Below are positions 1-7,482 of a DNA stretch of 64,000 nucleotides, piece after piece. Under the pieces are notes generated by a model. That model did not search any database. It saw only the letters and a list, made by a program, of their open reading frames with translations, and was not told the DNA's origin. A program made the translations under genes and the position numbers. Source of the stretch: Williamsia soli (GTDB lineage Bacteria; Actinomycetota; Actinomycetes; Mycobacteriales; Mycobacteriaceae). Location of the stretch: the NCBI RefSeq assembly GCF_017377795.1, contig NZ_JAFRDR010000004.1, positions 310,001 through 374,000 on the forward strand, given 5' to 3'. The stretch's first letter is position 1. The number at the start of each line of letters is the position of its first letter.

Positions 1-203
1 TCGGCCCACTCGGAGCCATCCTGGCCATCCCGCTGTCGCTCATGTGCAAGGCGCTGCTGATCGATATGGATCCCGCAACCCGGTGGGCGGATGTCTTGCT
101 CAGTGATGCACCGCCTGAGGACGACCCATCGCCGCCCGACGACGGTGCCGGCAAGGCCGACGGCACTGCGCCGCCAGGCGATGCTCTCGCCGAACCGTTG
201 TAG
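1..203 (+). CDS. AI-2E/PerM family transporter, C-terminal fragment
   Basis: The window opens inside a gene whose last 67 codons (reading from base 3) end at TAG 201-203. The visible part begins with GPLGAILAIPLSLMCKALLI, which matches the conserved final membrane segment of AI-2E/PerM (YhhT-type) permeases, where a GP-x-G turn precedes the last helix. After it comes a soluble acidic, proline-rich tail (DDPSPPDD) of the kind often seen in actinobacterial members. The family consists of polytopic membrane exporters; some are linked to AI-2 efflux and others to Na+/H+ antiport, so the substrate cannot be named. The N-terminal part and start lie outside the window. Confidence 0.7.
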   Translation, partial: GPLGAILAIPLSLMCKALLIDMDPATRWADVLLSDAPPEDDPSPPDDGAGKADGTAPPGDALAEPL

Positions 204-273
204 GGCCGGTTTCACGGCGGTCGGCTCCGCTCGGTAGCATCAGCGAGGTTTGTGGCGGGCATCCGCCATGACT

Positions 274-347
274 GGGGCGGTAGCTCAGTTGGTTAGAGCC
301 GTGGACTCATAATCCATTGGTCGCGGGTTCGAGCCCCGCCCGCCCCA
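274..347 (+). tRNA. tRNA with CAU anticodon (elongator Met or Ile2)
   Basis: A full cloverleaf can be folded. The acceptor stem GGGGCGG pairs with CCGCCCC, the D arm carries AGCTCAGTTGGTTAGAGC, the anticodon stem GTGGA/TCCAT encloses the loop CTCATAA (anticodon CAU), and the T arm is GCGGG-TTCGAGC-CCCGC with discriminator A. CCA is not encoded. The start lacks the initiator-type mismatch at position 1-72, so this is not initiator tRNA. Elongator Met and lysidine-modified Ile2 share this anticodon and cannot be separated by eye. Confidence 0.95.
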
Positions 348-425
348 CTCGTGTCGGCCGTGTTTGCCGACGACCGTGCTCGTGGCCGGCGCCACTGCTC
401 TGTGTAGGCGACACTTCCTCCGACT

Positions 426-1565
426 TCAGTGGGCCCAGGCGCCGCGGTCCATCTGAAACCGGGGGGTGGGTTGCGCGGCACCGGTCACCAAGTCCGCGAT
501 CATGCTGCCGATGAGCGGCGCGAACTTGGCGCCGTGACCCGAACACGTCGCTGCGACGATGAGCGGTCCGCTCCGGTCGAGGATGAAATCACCGTCGGGG
601 GTCATCGTGATCAGGCCGCTGGATTCGGCGAGAGGCGTCGGTTCCAGGGCAGGCATCCATTCGGATACGAAGTCGACGACAGACTGCCTCTGTTCGTCGG
701 TGATGCGTTGGTCGCGGACCTCGGTGGTGGTGACGTCGCCGTCGTGAAAGCATCCGACCTTCATGGCGGGTATTGGTACGTCGGCTCCCGATGACATGCC
801 GTACATCTGCTTGCCGTTCTTGTGGACAAAGGTGGGAAGCGGCTGCTCGCCCGGTCGCAGCGCGAAATGGAAGGTCTGCTGCTGTCGAATCGTCAAGGGC
901 GGCAGCACCGGCTCGGAGTTACCTGCGAACTCGGCAACTGCGGACGAGAAATCCGGGAGCCATGCGCCTGTCGTCAGGACCGCGACGTCGGCGATGATCT
1001 GATCGCCGCCCGCGCTGTGCAAGGCAACCTCCCCGGACGGCACCACATTGGCATCGACGACCCGCGTCATCGGCAAGATCTGCGCTCCTGCTGCCACGGC
1101 CAACGACGTCGCCGCGACGATGGTGCTCTCGGGATCGAACACACCGGCACACGCATGAAATATCGCGTCGGTCGTGAACCGCATTCCCGGCCAGCGTATC
1201 TCGGCCTGGCGGGCGGAGAGCAGTTCATTGGGGACGCCGTGCGCGGTCATCAGGGAGGACAACGTCTCTGCGTCGTAGTCCGGACCGTGGTCGATGCCGC
1301 CGGTTCCGGTCAACAGCTGCGTGCCGGACTCCTCCTGCAGCCGTTGCCACTGCTCGAGGGCCAGTCCGGTCATCGCCGCGTACAACGGATCGGCATAGGC
1401 GCGCCGAAAGCTGCGCGAACGACCGTGGGAGCTGCCGTGATCATGTCCGACCTCGTAGGCCTCGAGAATGGCAACGGACAACCCTCGGGAGGCCAATTGC
1501 CAAGCGGCGCATGACCCCATCAGTCCCGCGCCGACGATCGCGACGTCAACCCGGTGAATGCTCAT
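426..1565 (-). CDS. FAD-dependent oxidase, sarcosine/N-methyltryptophan oxidase family
   Basis: A 379-residue flavoprotein of the monomeric sarcosine oxidase/MTOX (DAO) family, which oxidises secondary N-methyl amino acids to aldehyde, H2O2 and the amine. The N-terminal Rossmann motif VGAGLMGSCAAWQLA is clear, and the C-terminal FAD-binding segment is TCSGHGAKFAPLIG. Length fits the family (about 370-390). The start was set at the ATG directly before SIHRVDVAIVG; the longer frame upstream reads through a perfect inverted repeat. In MSOX a Cys before the MYT-TPDEHF stretch carries the covalent flavin. Here the matching stretch reads SSGLITMTPDGDF, with Gly at the aligned position, so covalent attachment at that site looks absent. 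The gene stands alone; its substrate is unknown. Confidence 0.75.
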   Translation of the reverse strand: MSIHRVDVAIVGAGLMGSCAAWQLASRGLSVAILEAYEVGHDHGSSHGRSRSFRRAYADPLYAAMTGLALEQWQRLQEESGTQLLTGTGGIDHGPDYDAETLSSLMTAHGVPNELLSARQAEIRWPGMRFTTDAIFHACAGVFDPESTIVAATSLAVAAGAQILPMTRVVDANVVPSGEVALHSAGGDQIIADVAVLTTGAWLPDFSSAVAEFAGNSEPVLPPLTIRQQQTFHFALRPGEQPLPTFVHKNGKQMYGMSSGADVPIPAMKVGCFHDGDVTTTEVRDQRITDEQRQSVVDFVSEWMPALEPTPLAESSGLITMTPDGDFILDRSGPLIVAATCSGHGAKFAPLIGSMIADLVTGAAQPTPRFQMDRGAWAH

Positions 1566-1567
1566 CG

Positions 1568-1587
1568 AGACAGATCCCACTCTGTCT
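1568..1587. promoter_or_regulatory. Perfect inverted repeat at the oxidase start, candidate operator
   Basis: AGACAGA-TCCCAC-TCTGTCT is a perfect 7-bp inverted repeat with a 6-bp spacer. Its inner edge lies 2 bp upstream of the oxidase ATG. The position suits a repressor-binding site, or a hairpin over the translation start. No regulator gene can be linked to it from sequence alone. Confidence 0.4.
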
Positions 1588-1703
1588 GTGATGTGCCCAT
1601 CGAAATCCCCACCCTTGTTGTCCTTCGAGGACCACTGTTGGGTCACTGCCTAAACAGGATGGAACGCCGGACGGTGGTTGTCCACTCGAACGAGGGCGCC
1701 TGT

Positions 1704-4532
1704 TCACCGAACGTCGGTGGGGCCCGCCCATTCGACGACGAGTTCGCGGACCTCGTCGCGGGACAACGCGCGGCCCTGGCTGCCTTCTTCGGCGAGCACC
1801 GTTGGGTCGATCTCGCGGCGCATGGTGGCTCCGAATCCCGCGAGTTCGACCACGTCCATCTTTTCGGGGGAGTACCCGGTCAGGTCGGTCATGCCGTCGA
1901 CCACGCCGATCAGCCTGGCTGCGGGCCTGTGCTCGCCGCGGCGGAAGAGGACGTACGACAGGGTGAACAGGGCGACCATCCAGGAGGTCAGATCGTAGGC
2001 GCGCTCGCAGTATCCGACCATCCGTGCGAGTTTGTTCTCGGCCGGTCCGTTCCACTTTTCTTGCGCTATATCGCTTTTCGCGTGGATCCAGAGGATGGAC
2101 GCGGCGCACCAGTCGTATCCGCAACCGCGTGCGACCTCGACCGCGGAATCGAAATAGTCACCCGCGGATGCGTGGTCGCCGGAGCGGAAGTCGGCCGTTC
2201 CCAACGACATCAGCGATTCGGCGGCAGTCCACGGTGAGTTGTATCGGCGGGCGATCTCGAGGGAGTCGTGGGCGTGCTGCCGGGCAGGTCCGACGACCCC
2301 GGATCCGGCCTCGAAGAAGGCCAGCGTGACCGCGGCGTCGCCGCGCGCTATCTGCACCACAGGGTCCGCCGCATCGACGTCGAACTCGCCGTACATCTCG
2401 CCTAGCCGGGTGAGAGCGGCGAACAGCGCGGGCAGATCGGCGCCCAGGTAACTGGTGATGGCACTGCCCGCGACAGCCCGGACCCGGGTCGCGATCGGGA
2501 CCTCCGGTGGCGCCGTGAGAGCAGGTGCGAGCATCCGCATACCCTCATCGGCGAATCCGCGGCGGAACCAGAACCAGTAGACGTTCCCGACGATTTCGAG
2601 GTACGTCTCGGAGTGGGGATCGACGCGGTCGAGCGCTGCCCGGACATTGGCCATGTCGGCGTCCAGCTTGCGGGTCCACGCCAGACACTGCGGACCGCGG
2701 AGCCCTAGGTAGGCCTCGGTCGCCATGCCGACGACCCACTCGGTGTGCGCTGCGCGCAGTTCTTCCAATCGCTGTGAGTCCTGTTGCACCGCTGCGTAAC
2801 TGCGCAGGGTCTCGAGCATGACGTAGCGCCGGGGGTCGCCTCCGACAGCTTTCAGCAGCGACTTGGAGATCAGCGCACTCAGGTCGCTGAGCAGACCGCG
2901 ATGACCGGTGACCAGACGCGCCGCCTCGAGGTCGAAGCCGCCCTGGAACACCGAGAGGTCGCAGAACAGACGCCGCTCGCTCGCGGTGAGCGACTGGTAC
3001 GACCCGTCGATGGCCGCCTGCATGGTGGCGTGACGCGCGTTGGTGCGGGGCCCACCTCGCAGGACCTCGAAACGATCGTCGAGCATGTCGATGATCTGAC
3101 GAACGGACAAGGCCGTCGATTGACCGGCAGCGAGTTCGATGGCCAGTGGCATGTGATCGAGCGCCGCACAGAGCTTGTCGACGTCCTCTGGGTCGGCATC
3201 GGCGGCTGCCGCGCCGGCGCGTTCGAGGAACAACTGCGCTGAGTCCGCAAGCGGCGGCATCTCGAAGAGCGCCTCGCCCGCGACCCCGACTGCTTCGCGG
3301 CTGGTTGCGAGAATCCGGATCTTCGGGCAGGTCCGCAAGATCGCGGTGGCCAACGTGGCCACCTCGTCGAGCAGGTGCTCGCAGTTGTCGAGCACGAGGA
3401 CGAAGTTGCGGTCGTGGAGTAGGGAGGTCAGCACCGGGATGCCGCCGTTGATGGTCAGACCGAGCGCCGAGACCACGGTGTCGAGTGCAGCTGTGGCGTT
3501 GTGCGCACCTGCGAGTTCGATCAACCAGGGACCGTCTGCATCCTTGCGGTCACGGGCGACTTCCACTGCGGCGCGGGTTTTTCCCATGCCACCGGGCCCG
3601 GTCAGCGTGACCATGCGATGGGTGGCCATCAGTTCGCCGATCTGGTTGATCTGCTCTTCGCGACCCACCAGCGAGGTCAACGCCAACGGGATGTTCCCGG
3701 TCGGGCGTTCCGGATTGTGCGTCGGCGCGGGCGCGCCGGCGAGAGTGGCGATGTCGGTATCGGGCAGCAGCGTCGGGTCCTGGCGCAGGATCGCATCGTG
3801 CAGATCCAGCAGACTCTGTCGAGGGTCGGCACCGAGCTCGGTGGCGATCCGTTCACGCGCCGATCGCAGGGTCGCCAGGGCGTCGCCTTGGTTTCCCGCG
3901 CGATACTGTGCCAATGCCAACAGCTCCCAGGCGCGCTCACGCAGGGGGTCGGCGGTGGTGATGGCTTCGAGCTGGGCGATCGCAACGGTGAATTCGCCGC
4001 AGTCCGAACGTGCGGCGAGTTGGTCTTCGAGGACGTCGGCGCGCAAGCGCTCGAGCCTGGTGGCCTCGATGGACGCAAAGTCCCAGTTTGCAGCGTCTGC
4101 GTAGGCGGGACCCCACCACAGCTCGAGTGCTTCGGTCAGTGTTCGGCGAGCTCCGTCCGCGTCTCCTGTGGTCAGCTGATCGTGACCGGAGGCAGCAAGC
4201 GTCTCGAACCTGCCCGAGTCGACGTGCTGGCGGTCGACGACCAGGGCATAGCCGGTGCCCTGGCGTATCAGGATCTGGGGCGCCGACCGGCCTCGCTCGG
4301 GCTCGAGCGCCTTGCGTAGGGACGCCACATACCCCTGCAAGGTCAACTGCGCCGACCGTGGGGGCCTGTCTCTCCACAGATCATCGATGAGTGTTGCGTC
4401 GGGCACCATCTGGCCTCGAGCCATGATCAATCTGGCCAGCAGGGCTCGGGGGAGCGGTCCGCCCAGCGCGACTGGCTCACCGTCCCGGATCACTGTGAGC
4501 GCGCCGAGGACTCGCACCGAGATGTCAGGCAT
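1704..4532 (-). CDS. AfsR/SARP-type regulator with BTAD and NB-ARC ATPase domains
   Basis: A 942-residue transcriptional regulator. Residues 1-95 form an OmpR-like winged helix (MPDISVRVLGALTVIRDG, GTGYALVVD). About 100-250 is the bacterial transcriptional activation domain (BTAD). A linker is followed by an NB-ARC-type NTPase with Walker A LTGPGGMGKTRAA and Walker B VLVLDNCEHLLDE. The remaining ~400 residues are helical and TPR-like. The architecture matches large AfsR-like regulators of actinobacteria, which use nucleotide state and the helical sensor domain to gate DNA binding. A -10 hexamer TATCGT lies 6 nt upstream of the ATG, fitting leaderless expression. No biosynthetic cluster is adjacent, so its target is unknown. 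Confidence 0.88.
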   Translation of the reverse strand: MPDISVRVLGALTVIRDGEPVALGGPLPRALLARLIMARGQMVPDATLIDDLWRDRPPRSAQLTLQGYVASLRKALEPERGRSAPQILIRQGTGYALVVDRQHVDSGRFETLAASGHDQLTTGDADGARRTLTEALELWWGPAYADAANWDFASIEATRLERLRADVLEDQLAARSDCGEFTVAIAQLEAITTADPLRERAWELLALAQYRAGNQGDALATLRSARERIATELGADPRQSLLDLHDAILRQDPTLLPDTDIATLAGAPAPTHNPERPTGNIPLALTSLVGREEQINQIGELMATHRMVTLTGPGGMGKTRAAVEVARDRKDADGPWLIELAGAHNATAALDTVVSALGLTINGGIPVLTSLLHDRNFVLVLDNCEHLLDEVATLATAILRTCPKIRILATSREAVGVAGEALFEMPPLADSAQLFLERAGAAAADADPEDVDKLCAALDHMPLAIELAAGQSTALSVRQIIDMLDDRFEVLRGGPRTNARHATMQAAIDGSYQSLTASERRLFCDLSVFQGGFDLEAARLVTGHRGLLSDLSALISKSLLKAVGGDPRRYVMLETLRSYAAVQQDSQRLEELRAAHTEWVVGMATEAYLGLRGPQCLAWTRKLDADMANVRAALDRVDPHSETYLEIVGNVYWFWFRRGFADEGMRMLAPALTAPPEVPIATRVRAVAGSAITSYLGADLPALFAALTRLGEMYGEFDVDAADPVVQIARGDAAVTLAFFEAGSGVVGPARQHAHDSLEIARRYNSPWTAAESLMSLGTADFRSGDHASAGDYFDSAVEVARGCGYDWCAASILWIHAKSDIAQEKWNGPAENKLARMVGYCERAYDLTSWMVALFTLSYVLFRRGEHRPAARLIGVVDGMTDLTGYSPEKMDVVELAGFGATMRREIDPTVLAEEGSQGRALSRDEVRELVVEWAGPTDVR

Positions 4533-4538
4533 AGAAAG

Positions 4539-4544
4539 ACGATA
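4539..4544 (-). promoter_or_regulatory. -10 hexamer of the BTAD regulator, leaderless type
   Basis: Read on the minus strand, TATCGT sits 6 nt before the ATG of the BTAD regulator with no Shine-Dalgarno sequence between them. The geometry puts the transcription start at or next to the A of the ATG. Confidence 0.45.
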
Positions 4545-4617
4545 GAGAAATCGGACGCATCGCGGTATTCGAGTTCACGATTCTGCGGCCCGATACTGCT
4601 TGCTCAGCGAAAAGCAC

Positions 4618-5316
4618 TCACGAGGATGTCGGGTCGTCGTCGGCCCACAGGCCGATGCTCTCCAGGTGCGTCATCAGGCGCTGCGCACCGTCGGTGAACT
4701 GCCGCCGTGTCTGCTCGACGACCTCCTCGCGATCCCCGCGCCGGTAGGCGTCGATGAGCTTGACGTGACTGTCATAGGCGACTCGACCCCAGTCCGGGTC
4801 GTTCGCATACAGGTCGTGGGGCGTGTATCGCGTGGCGTTCAGCAGAAACCAGGCCAGTTTGCCGTCGGTGGCGATGCGGTTGTGGACCCGGTGGAACTCG
4901 AACTCAGCAGTGACGATGTCCGACGCCCGCCCGGTGGCCAGGACGTCGTGTAAGTCCTCGTTGAGCCGCGTCAGTTGGTCGAGCTGTGCGGGGGTGATGG
5001 TGCGAGCGATGCGGATTGCCAGCTCGACGGCCATGACACCCTGCAGCCAGAAGATGTCGCGGACATCCTGACGGCTCAGATCAGCGACCACATACCCGCG
5101 ATGGGGAGCAAGCTGGACCATGCCCTCACCGCGCAACGTCAGCAGCGCCTCGCGGACCGGCGTGACGCTGACCTCCAACTCGACGGCGGTCTCATCCATC
5201 CTGATGAACTCTCCCGGCCGGATGGCGCCTGACATGATGCGGTTACGCAGCAGACCGGCGACCTCCTCGGACAGCTGAGGTCGCCGGCGCATCGCTGTTC
5301 GCGGTAGGGACGTCAA
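4618..5316 (-). CDS. GntR-family transcriptional regulator, FCD subfamily
   Basis: A 232-residue protein with an N-terminal GntR winged helix (residues ~13-75; LRNRIMSGAIRPGEFIRMDE, VSVTPVREALLTLRGEGMV) and a C-terminal all-helical FCD ligand domain with the metal-type DI...H...H pattern (DIVTAEFEFHRVHNRIA). FCD regulators usually sense organic or fatty acids and repress the catabolic genes next to them. The gene begins 3 nt after the stop of the acyl-CoA dehydrogenase and is surely co-transcribed with it. A 16-bp palindrome in the shared promoter region is the obvious candidate operator, giving autoregulation. Confidence 0.9.
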   Translation of the reverse strand: MTSLPRTAMRRRPQLSEEVAGLLRNRIMSGAIRPGEFIRMDETAVELEVSVTPVREALLTLRGEGMVQLAPHRGYVVADLSRQDVRDIFWLQGVMAVELAIRIARTITPAQLDQLTRLNEDLHDVLATGRASDIVTAEFEFHRVHNRIATDGKLAWFLLNATRYTPHDLYANDPDWGRVAYDSHVKLIDAYRRGDREEVVEQTRRQFTDGAQRLMTHLESIGLWADDDPTSS

Positions 5317-5319
5317 GGT

Positions 5320-6459
5320 CTACAAACCGTAGGTCTTGCCGATGATGTCGCGCTGGATCTCGTTGGTTCCGCCATACACGGTGGAAATGATCGCACCCCG
5401 CATCAGACGCTCCGCATCGAACTCGGTGGCATAGCCGTATCCACCCATCATCTGCATGCCGTCAATGGTCATGGCCTTCGACACCTCGGTGGCCTTGAGC
5501 TTGGCCATCGAGGCCTCGCGCGGCAGCATCTTCGTCGGGTTGTCGTCAGATTTCTGGGCGACGCTGTAGACGAGGAGCTTGGTGCACTCGATCTCGGTGG
5601 CATGGTCCGCCAGCCGATGCCGCAGCGACTGGAACGTACCGATCGGTTTGCCGAATTGCTTGCGCTCGGTGACGAATTCGAGGGTGTTCGAGAAGGATCG
5701 TTCGGCGACCCCGAGTTGCATTGCCGCCAGGATGAGACGTTCGGTGTTCAGCCCGCTCATCAGCTGGGTCCATCCGTTGCCCACCTCGCCGACGACGGCG
5801 CTGTCGGGAACCTTGACGTTCTCGAAGAACAGGTCGTTGACCTCGCGACCACCAAGGGTGTCGATCCCGTTGATCGAGAGTCCCTCGGTGCCGGCGGGGA
5901 TGTGGAAGAACGTCAGCCCCTCGTGCTTCTTGCCGGATCGGTCGGTCCGGGCCACGAGCAGGATGCTCTTGGCGAAATGAGCGTTGGAGCACCACGTCTT
6001 CTGGCCGTTGATGACCCAGCCACCGTCGACCTTCTCGGCCCGGCAGGTCAGCGCGGCAACATCAGATCCCGCTTCGGGTTCCGACATGGAGATGGACAGG
6101 GATTCGCCGGCCACCACATCGCCGAGGACCTCTTTCTTGAGCTGGTCGTCGGCGAACTTCTGGTAGGCCCCTGCGGCGATGAGGGTGGGGCCGATGCCCC
6201 CGATGGGTGCGTTGCCGCGCATCGCTTCCTCGAGCAGGATGCACATCTCGACGTTCCCGGCGCCGGCGCCACCGAACTCCTCGGGGACCAGGATCCCGGC
6301 CCAGCCGAGTTCGGCCATCTTCTTGTACAGCTCGACGGAGTGGAGTTCAGCGCCTCCCGCGGTGAGTGCGTCGCGCTGTTCGCGGGTTCCGGCCTCGCGC
6401 TGACAGAAGTCGGCGACCGACTTGGCGAAGTCGGTCTGTTCGGGAGTGAAAGTAGTCAT
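5320..6459 (-). CDS. Acyl-CoA dehydrogenase
   Basis: A 379-residue flavoenzyme that catalyses alpha,beta-dehydrogenation of an acyl-CoA. It has the helical N-domain, the beta-domain with FAD/substrate motifs (MSEPEAGSD, NGQKTWCSNA) and the C-domain (ERKQFGKPIGTFQ, YGGTNEIQRDIIG). The MCAD-type catalytic Glu in the Y-E-G-T motif is Gly here (VYGGTNEI). A Glu occurs in GLNTERLIL (E240), the helix-G position that supplies the base in isovaleryl-CoA and long-chain dehydrogenases, so the enzyme is probably active and IVD-like. It is first in a two-gene unit with the GntR regulator, and its promoter region carries a perfect palindrome. The chain length of the substrate is unknown. Confidence 0.9.
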   Translation of the reverse strand: MTTFTPEQTDFAKSVADFCQREAGTREQRDALTAGGAELHSVELYKKMAELGWAGILVPEEFGGAGAGNVEMCILLEEAMRGNAPIGGIGPTLIAAGAYQKFADDQLKKEVLGDVVAGESLSISMSEPEAGSDVAALTCRAEKVDGGWVINGQKTWCSNAHFAKSILLVARTDRSGKKHEGLTFFHIPAGTEGLSINGIDTLGGREVNDLFFENVKVPDSAVVGEVGNGWTQLMSGLNTERLILAAMQLGVAERSFSNTLEFVTERKQFGKPIGTFQSLRHRLADHATEIECTKLLVYSVAQKSDDNPTKMLPREASMAKLKATEVSKAMTIDGMQMMGGYGYATEFDAERLMRGAIISTVYGGTNEIQRDIIGKTYGL

Positions 6460-6508
6460 GGCAGGTGCTCCTAGATGAGAAAGTGCGGCTCGCTGCCGAA
6501 GGTATCAG

Positions 6509-6524
6509 ATCACATATATGTGAT
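6509..6524. promoter_or_regulatory. Perfect 16-bp palindrome, candidate GntR operator
   Basis: ATCACATATATGTGAT is fully self-complementary. It lies 50 bp upstream of the acyl-CoA dehydrogenase ATG, between that gene and the divergent membrane protein. AT-rich short palindromes are typical operators of FCD-type GntR proteins, and such a regulator is encoded in the same unit. Occupancy could block the dehydrogenase promoter. Confidence 0.55.
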
Positions 6525-6568
6525 GGGATTCTTGAGGTGACTAGCCGTCCTCTCGGTACCTGCGAGGG

Positions 6569-6596
6569 TTGTGGTCCGGGGCACAGCGCCTACATT
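6569..6596 (+). promoter_or_regulatory. Promoter of the Mce-associated-like membrane protein
   Basis: TTGTGG (-35), a 16-bp spacer and TACATT (-10) end 7 nt before an ATG with no Shine-Dalgarno sequence. The arrangement predicts a leaderless transcript and favours that ATG over a GTG 33 nt upstream, which would lie inside the promoter. Confidence 0.45.
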
Positions 6597-6603
6597 GGCT
6601 GTC

Positions 6604-7482
6604 ATGAGTCCGAAAGCGAAGTTGGTGAGAGCCGGGGACAGCGAAGACCCGACTGCGGCCCACGCTGCGTCCACCAGCCCCGATGCCCGCGTGGCCGAGC
6701 CTGAAGCCGTCGTCGAGACCCGAAAGAAGTCGACCGGAGAACCGTCGCCGTTCGATGCTGAGGAGTTCCTCGAGGCAAACCGCCGAAACCGGGACAAGAT
6801 GCGAGCCGCAGCAGCGGCCAAGCGCGCCAAAGAAGCGGCGCGGGCCAGGCGGCGTGAGACACCGTGGTGGAAGCGAACACCCGGGGTCGTCGCTGAGGTC
6901 GCCGAATCGGAGACGCCGGGAGGGGAATCGGACGCCACCACGACGCCACCTGTCGACAAGGCTCCGCCCGTAACCCGCTCTCGGTGGGCTGTGCCCGCAC
7001 TGTCCGTATTGCTCATCGCGGCGCTGGTGGCGGCGGGTGTGTTCGCGTACCTCTACCGGGAGGCGGATGACCGGGCGAACGCTGCGGACCAGGTCAACCA
7101 GCTACGTCCCGCAGCGGTCGAGAGCGCAAAGCAGTACGCCGGAGACCTCCTGACCTACGACTCGGCCGACTTCGGCGCCCTCGACTCCCGCATCACGGAT
7201 ATTTCGACCCCGGAGTTCGCGAAGGACTACATCGAGGGTTCGCGGCAAGCGCGTGAAGGTTCGGCCAACGCCCAGGCAGTTGCGACGGCGCTCGTGAAAG
7301 ATGCGGGCGTCGTGTCCATCTCGTCGACCGAGGCAGTCCTCATCGTGGCTCTCGACCAGACGATCACCTCGCCGCAGACCGCCCGGGAACTCCCGGACGG
7401 GATCCCGTATCAGTCCAGGGTGAAGGTAACGCTGACACGCGACGGCAACCGTTGGCTCATCGCGGATTTCGAGGTCATCTGA
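6604..7482 (+). CDS. Single-pass membrane protein, Mce-associated-like
   Basis: A 292-residue protein: a long charged, Ala/Glu/Lys-rich cytoplasmic N-terminus (~1-125), one transmembrane helix (WAVPALSVLLIAALVAAGVF), then an extracytoplasmic domain of ~140 residues ending RDGNRWLIADFEVI. This layout and ending are typical of Mce-associated (Mas) proteins of mycolate-producing bacteria, which support lipid-import Mce complexes. No mce genes are nearby, so the assignment rests on architecture only. The ATG was chosen because a -10 box directly precedes it. The gene overlaps the end of the convergent tandem-TetR gene by 8 bp. Confidence 0.6.
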   Translation: MSPKAKLVRAGDSEDPTAAHAASTSPDARVAEPEAVVETRKKSTGEPSPFDAEEFLEANRRNRDKMRAAAAAKRAKEAARARRRETPWWKRTPGVVAEVAESETPGGESDATTTPPVDKAPPVTRSRWAVPALSVLLIAALVAAGVFAYLYREADDRANAADQVNQLRPAAVESAKQYAGDLLTYDSADFGALDSRITDISTPEFAKDYIEGSRQAREGSANAQAVATALVKDAGVVSISSTEAVLIVALDQTITSPQTARELPDGIPYQSRVKVTLTRDGNRWLIADFEVI

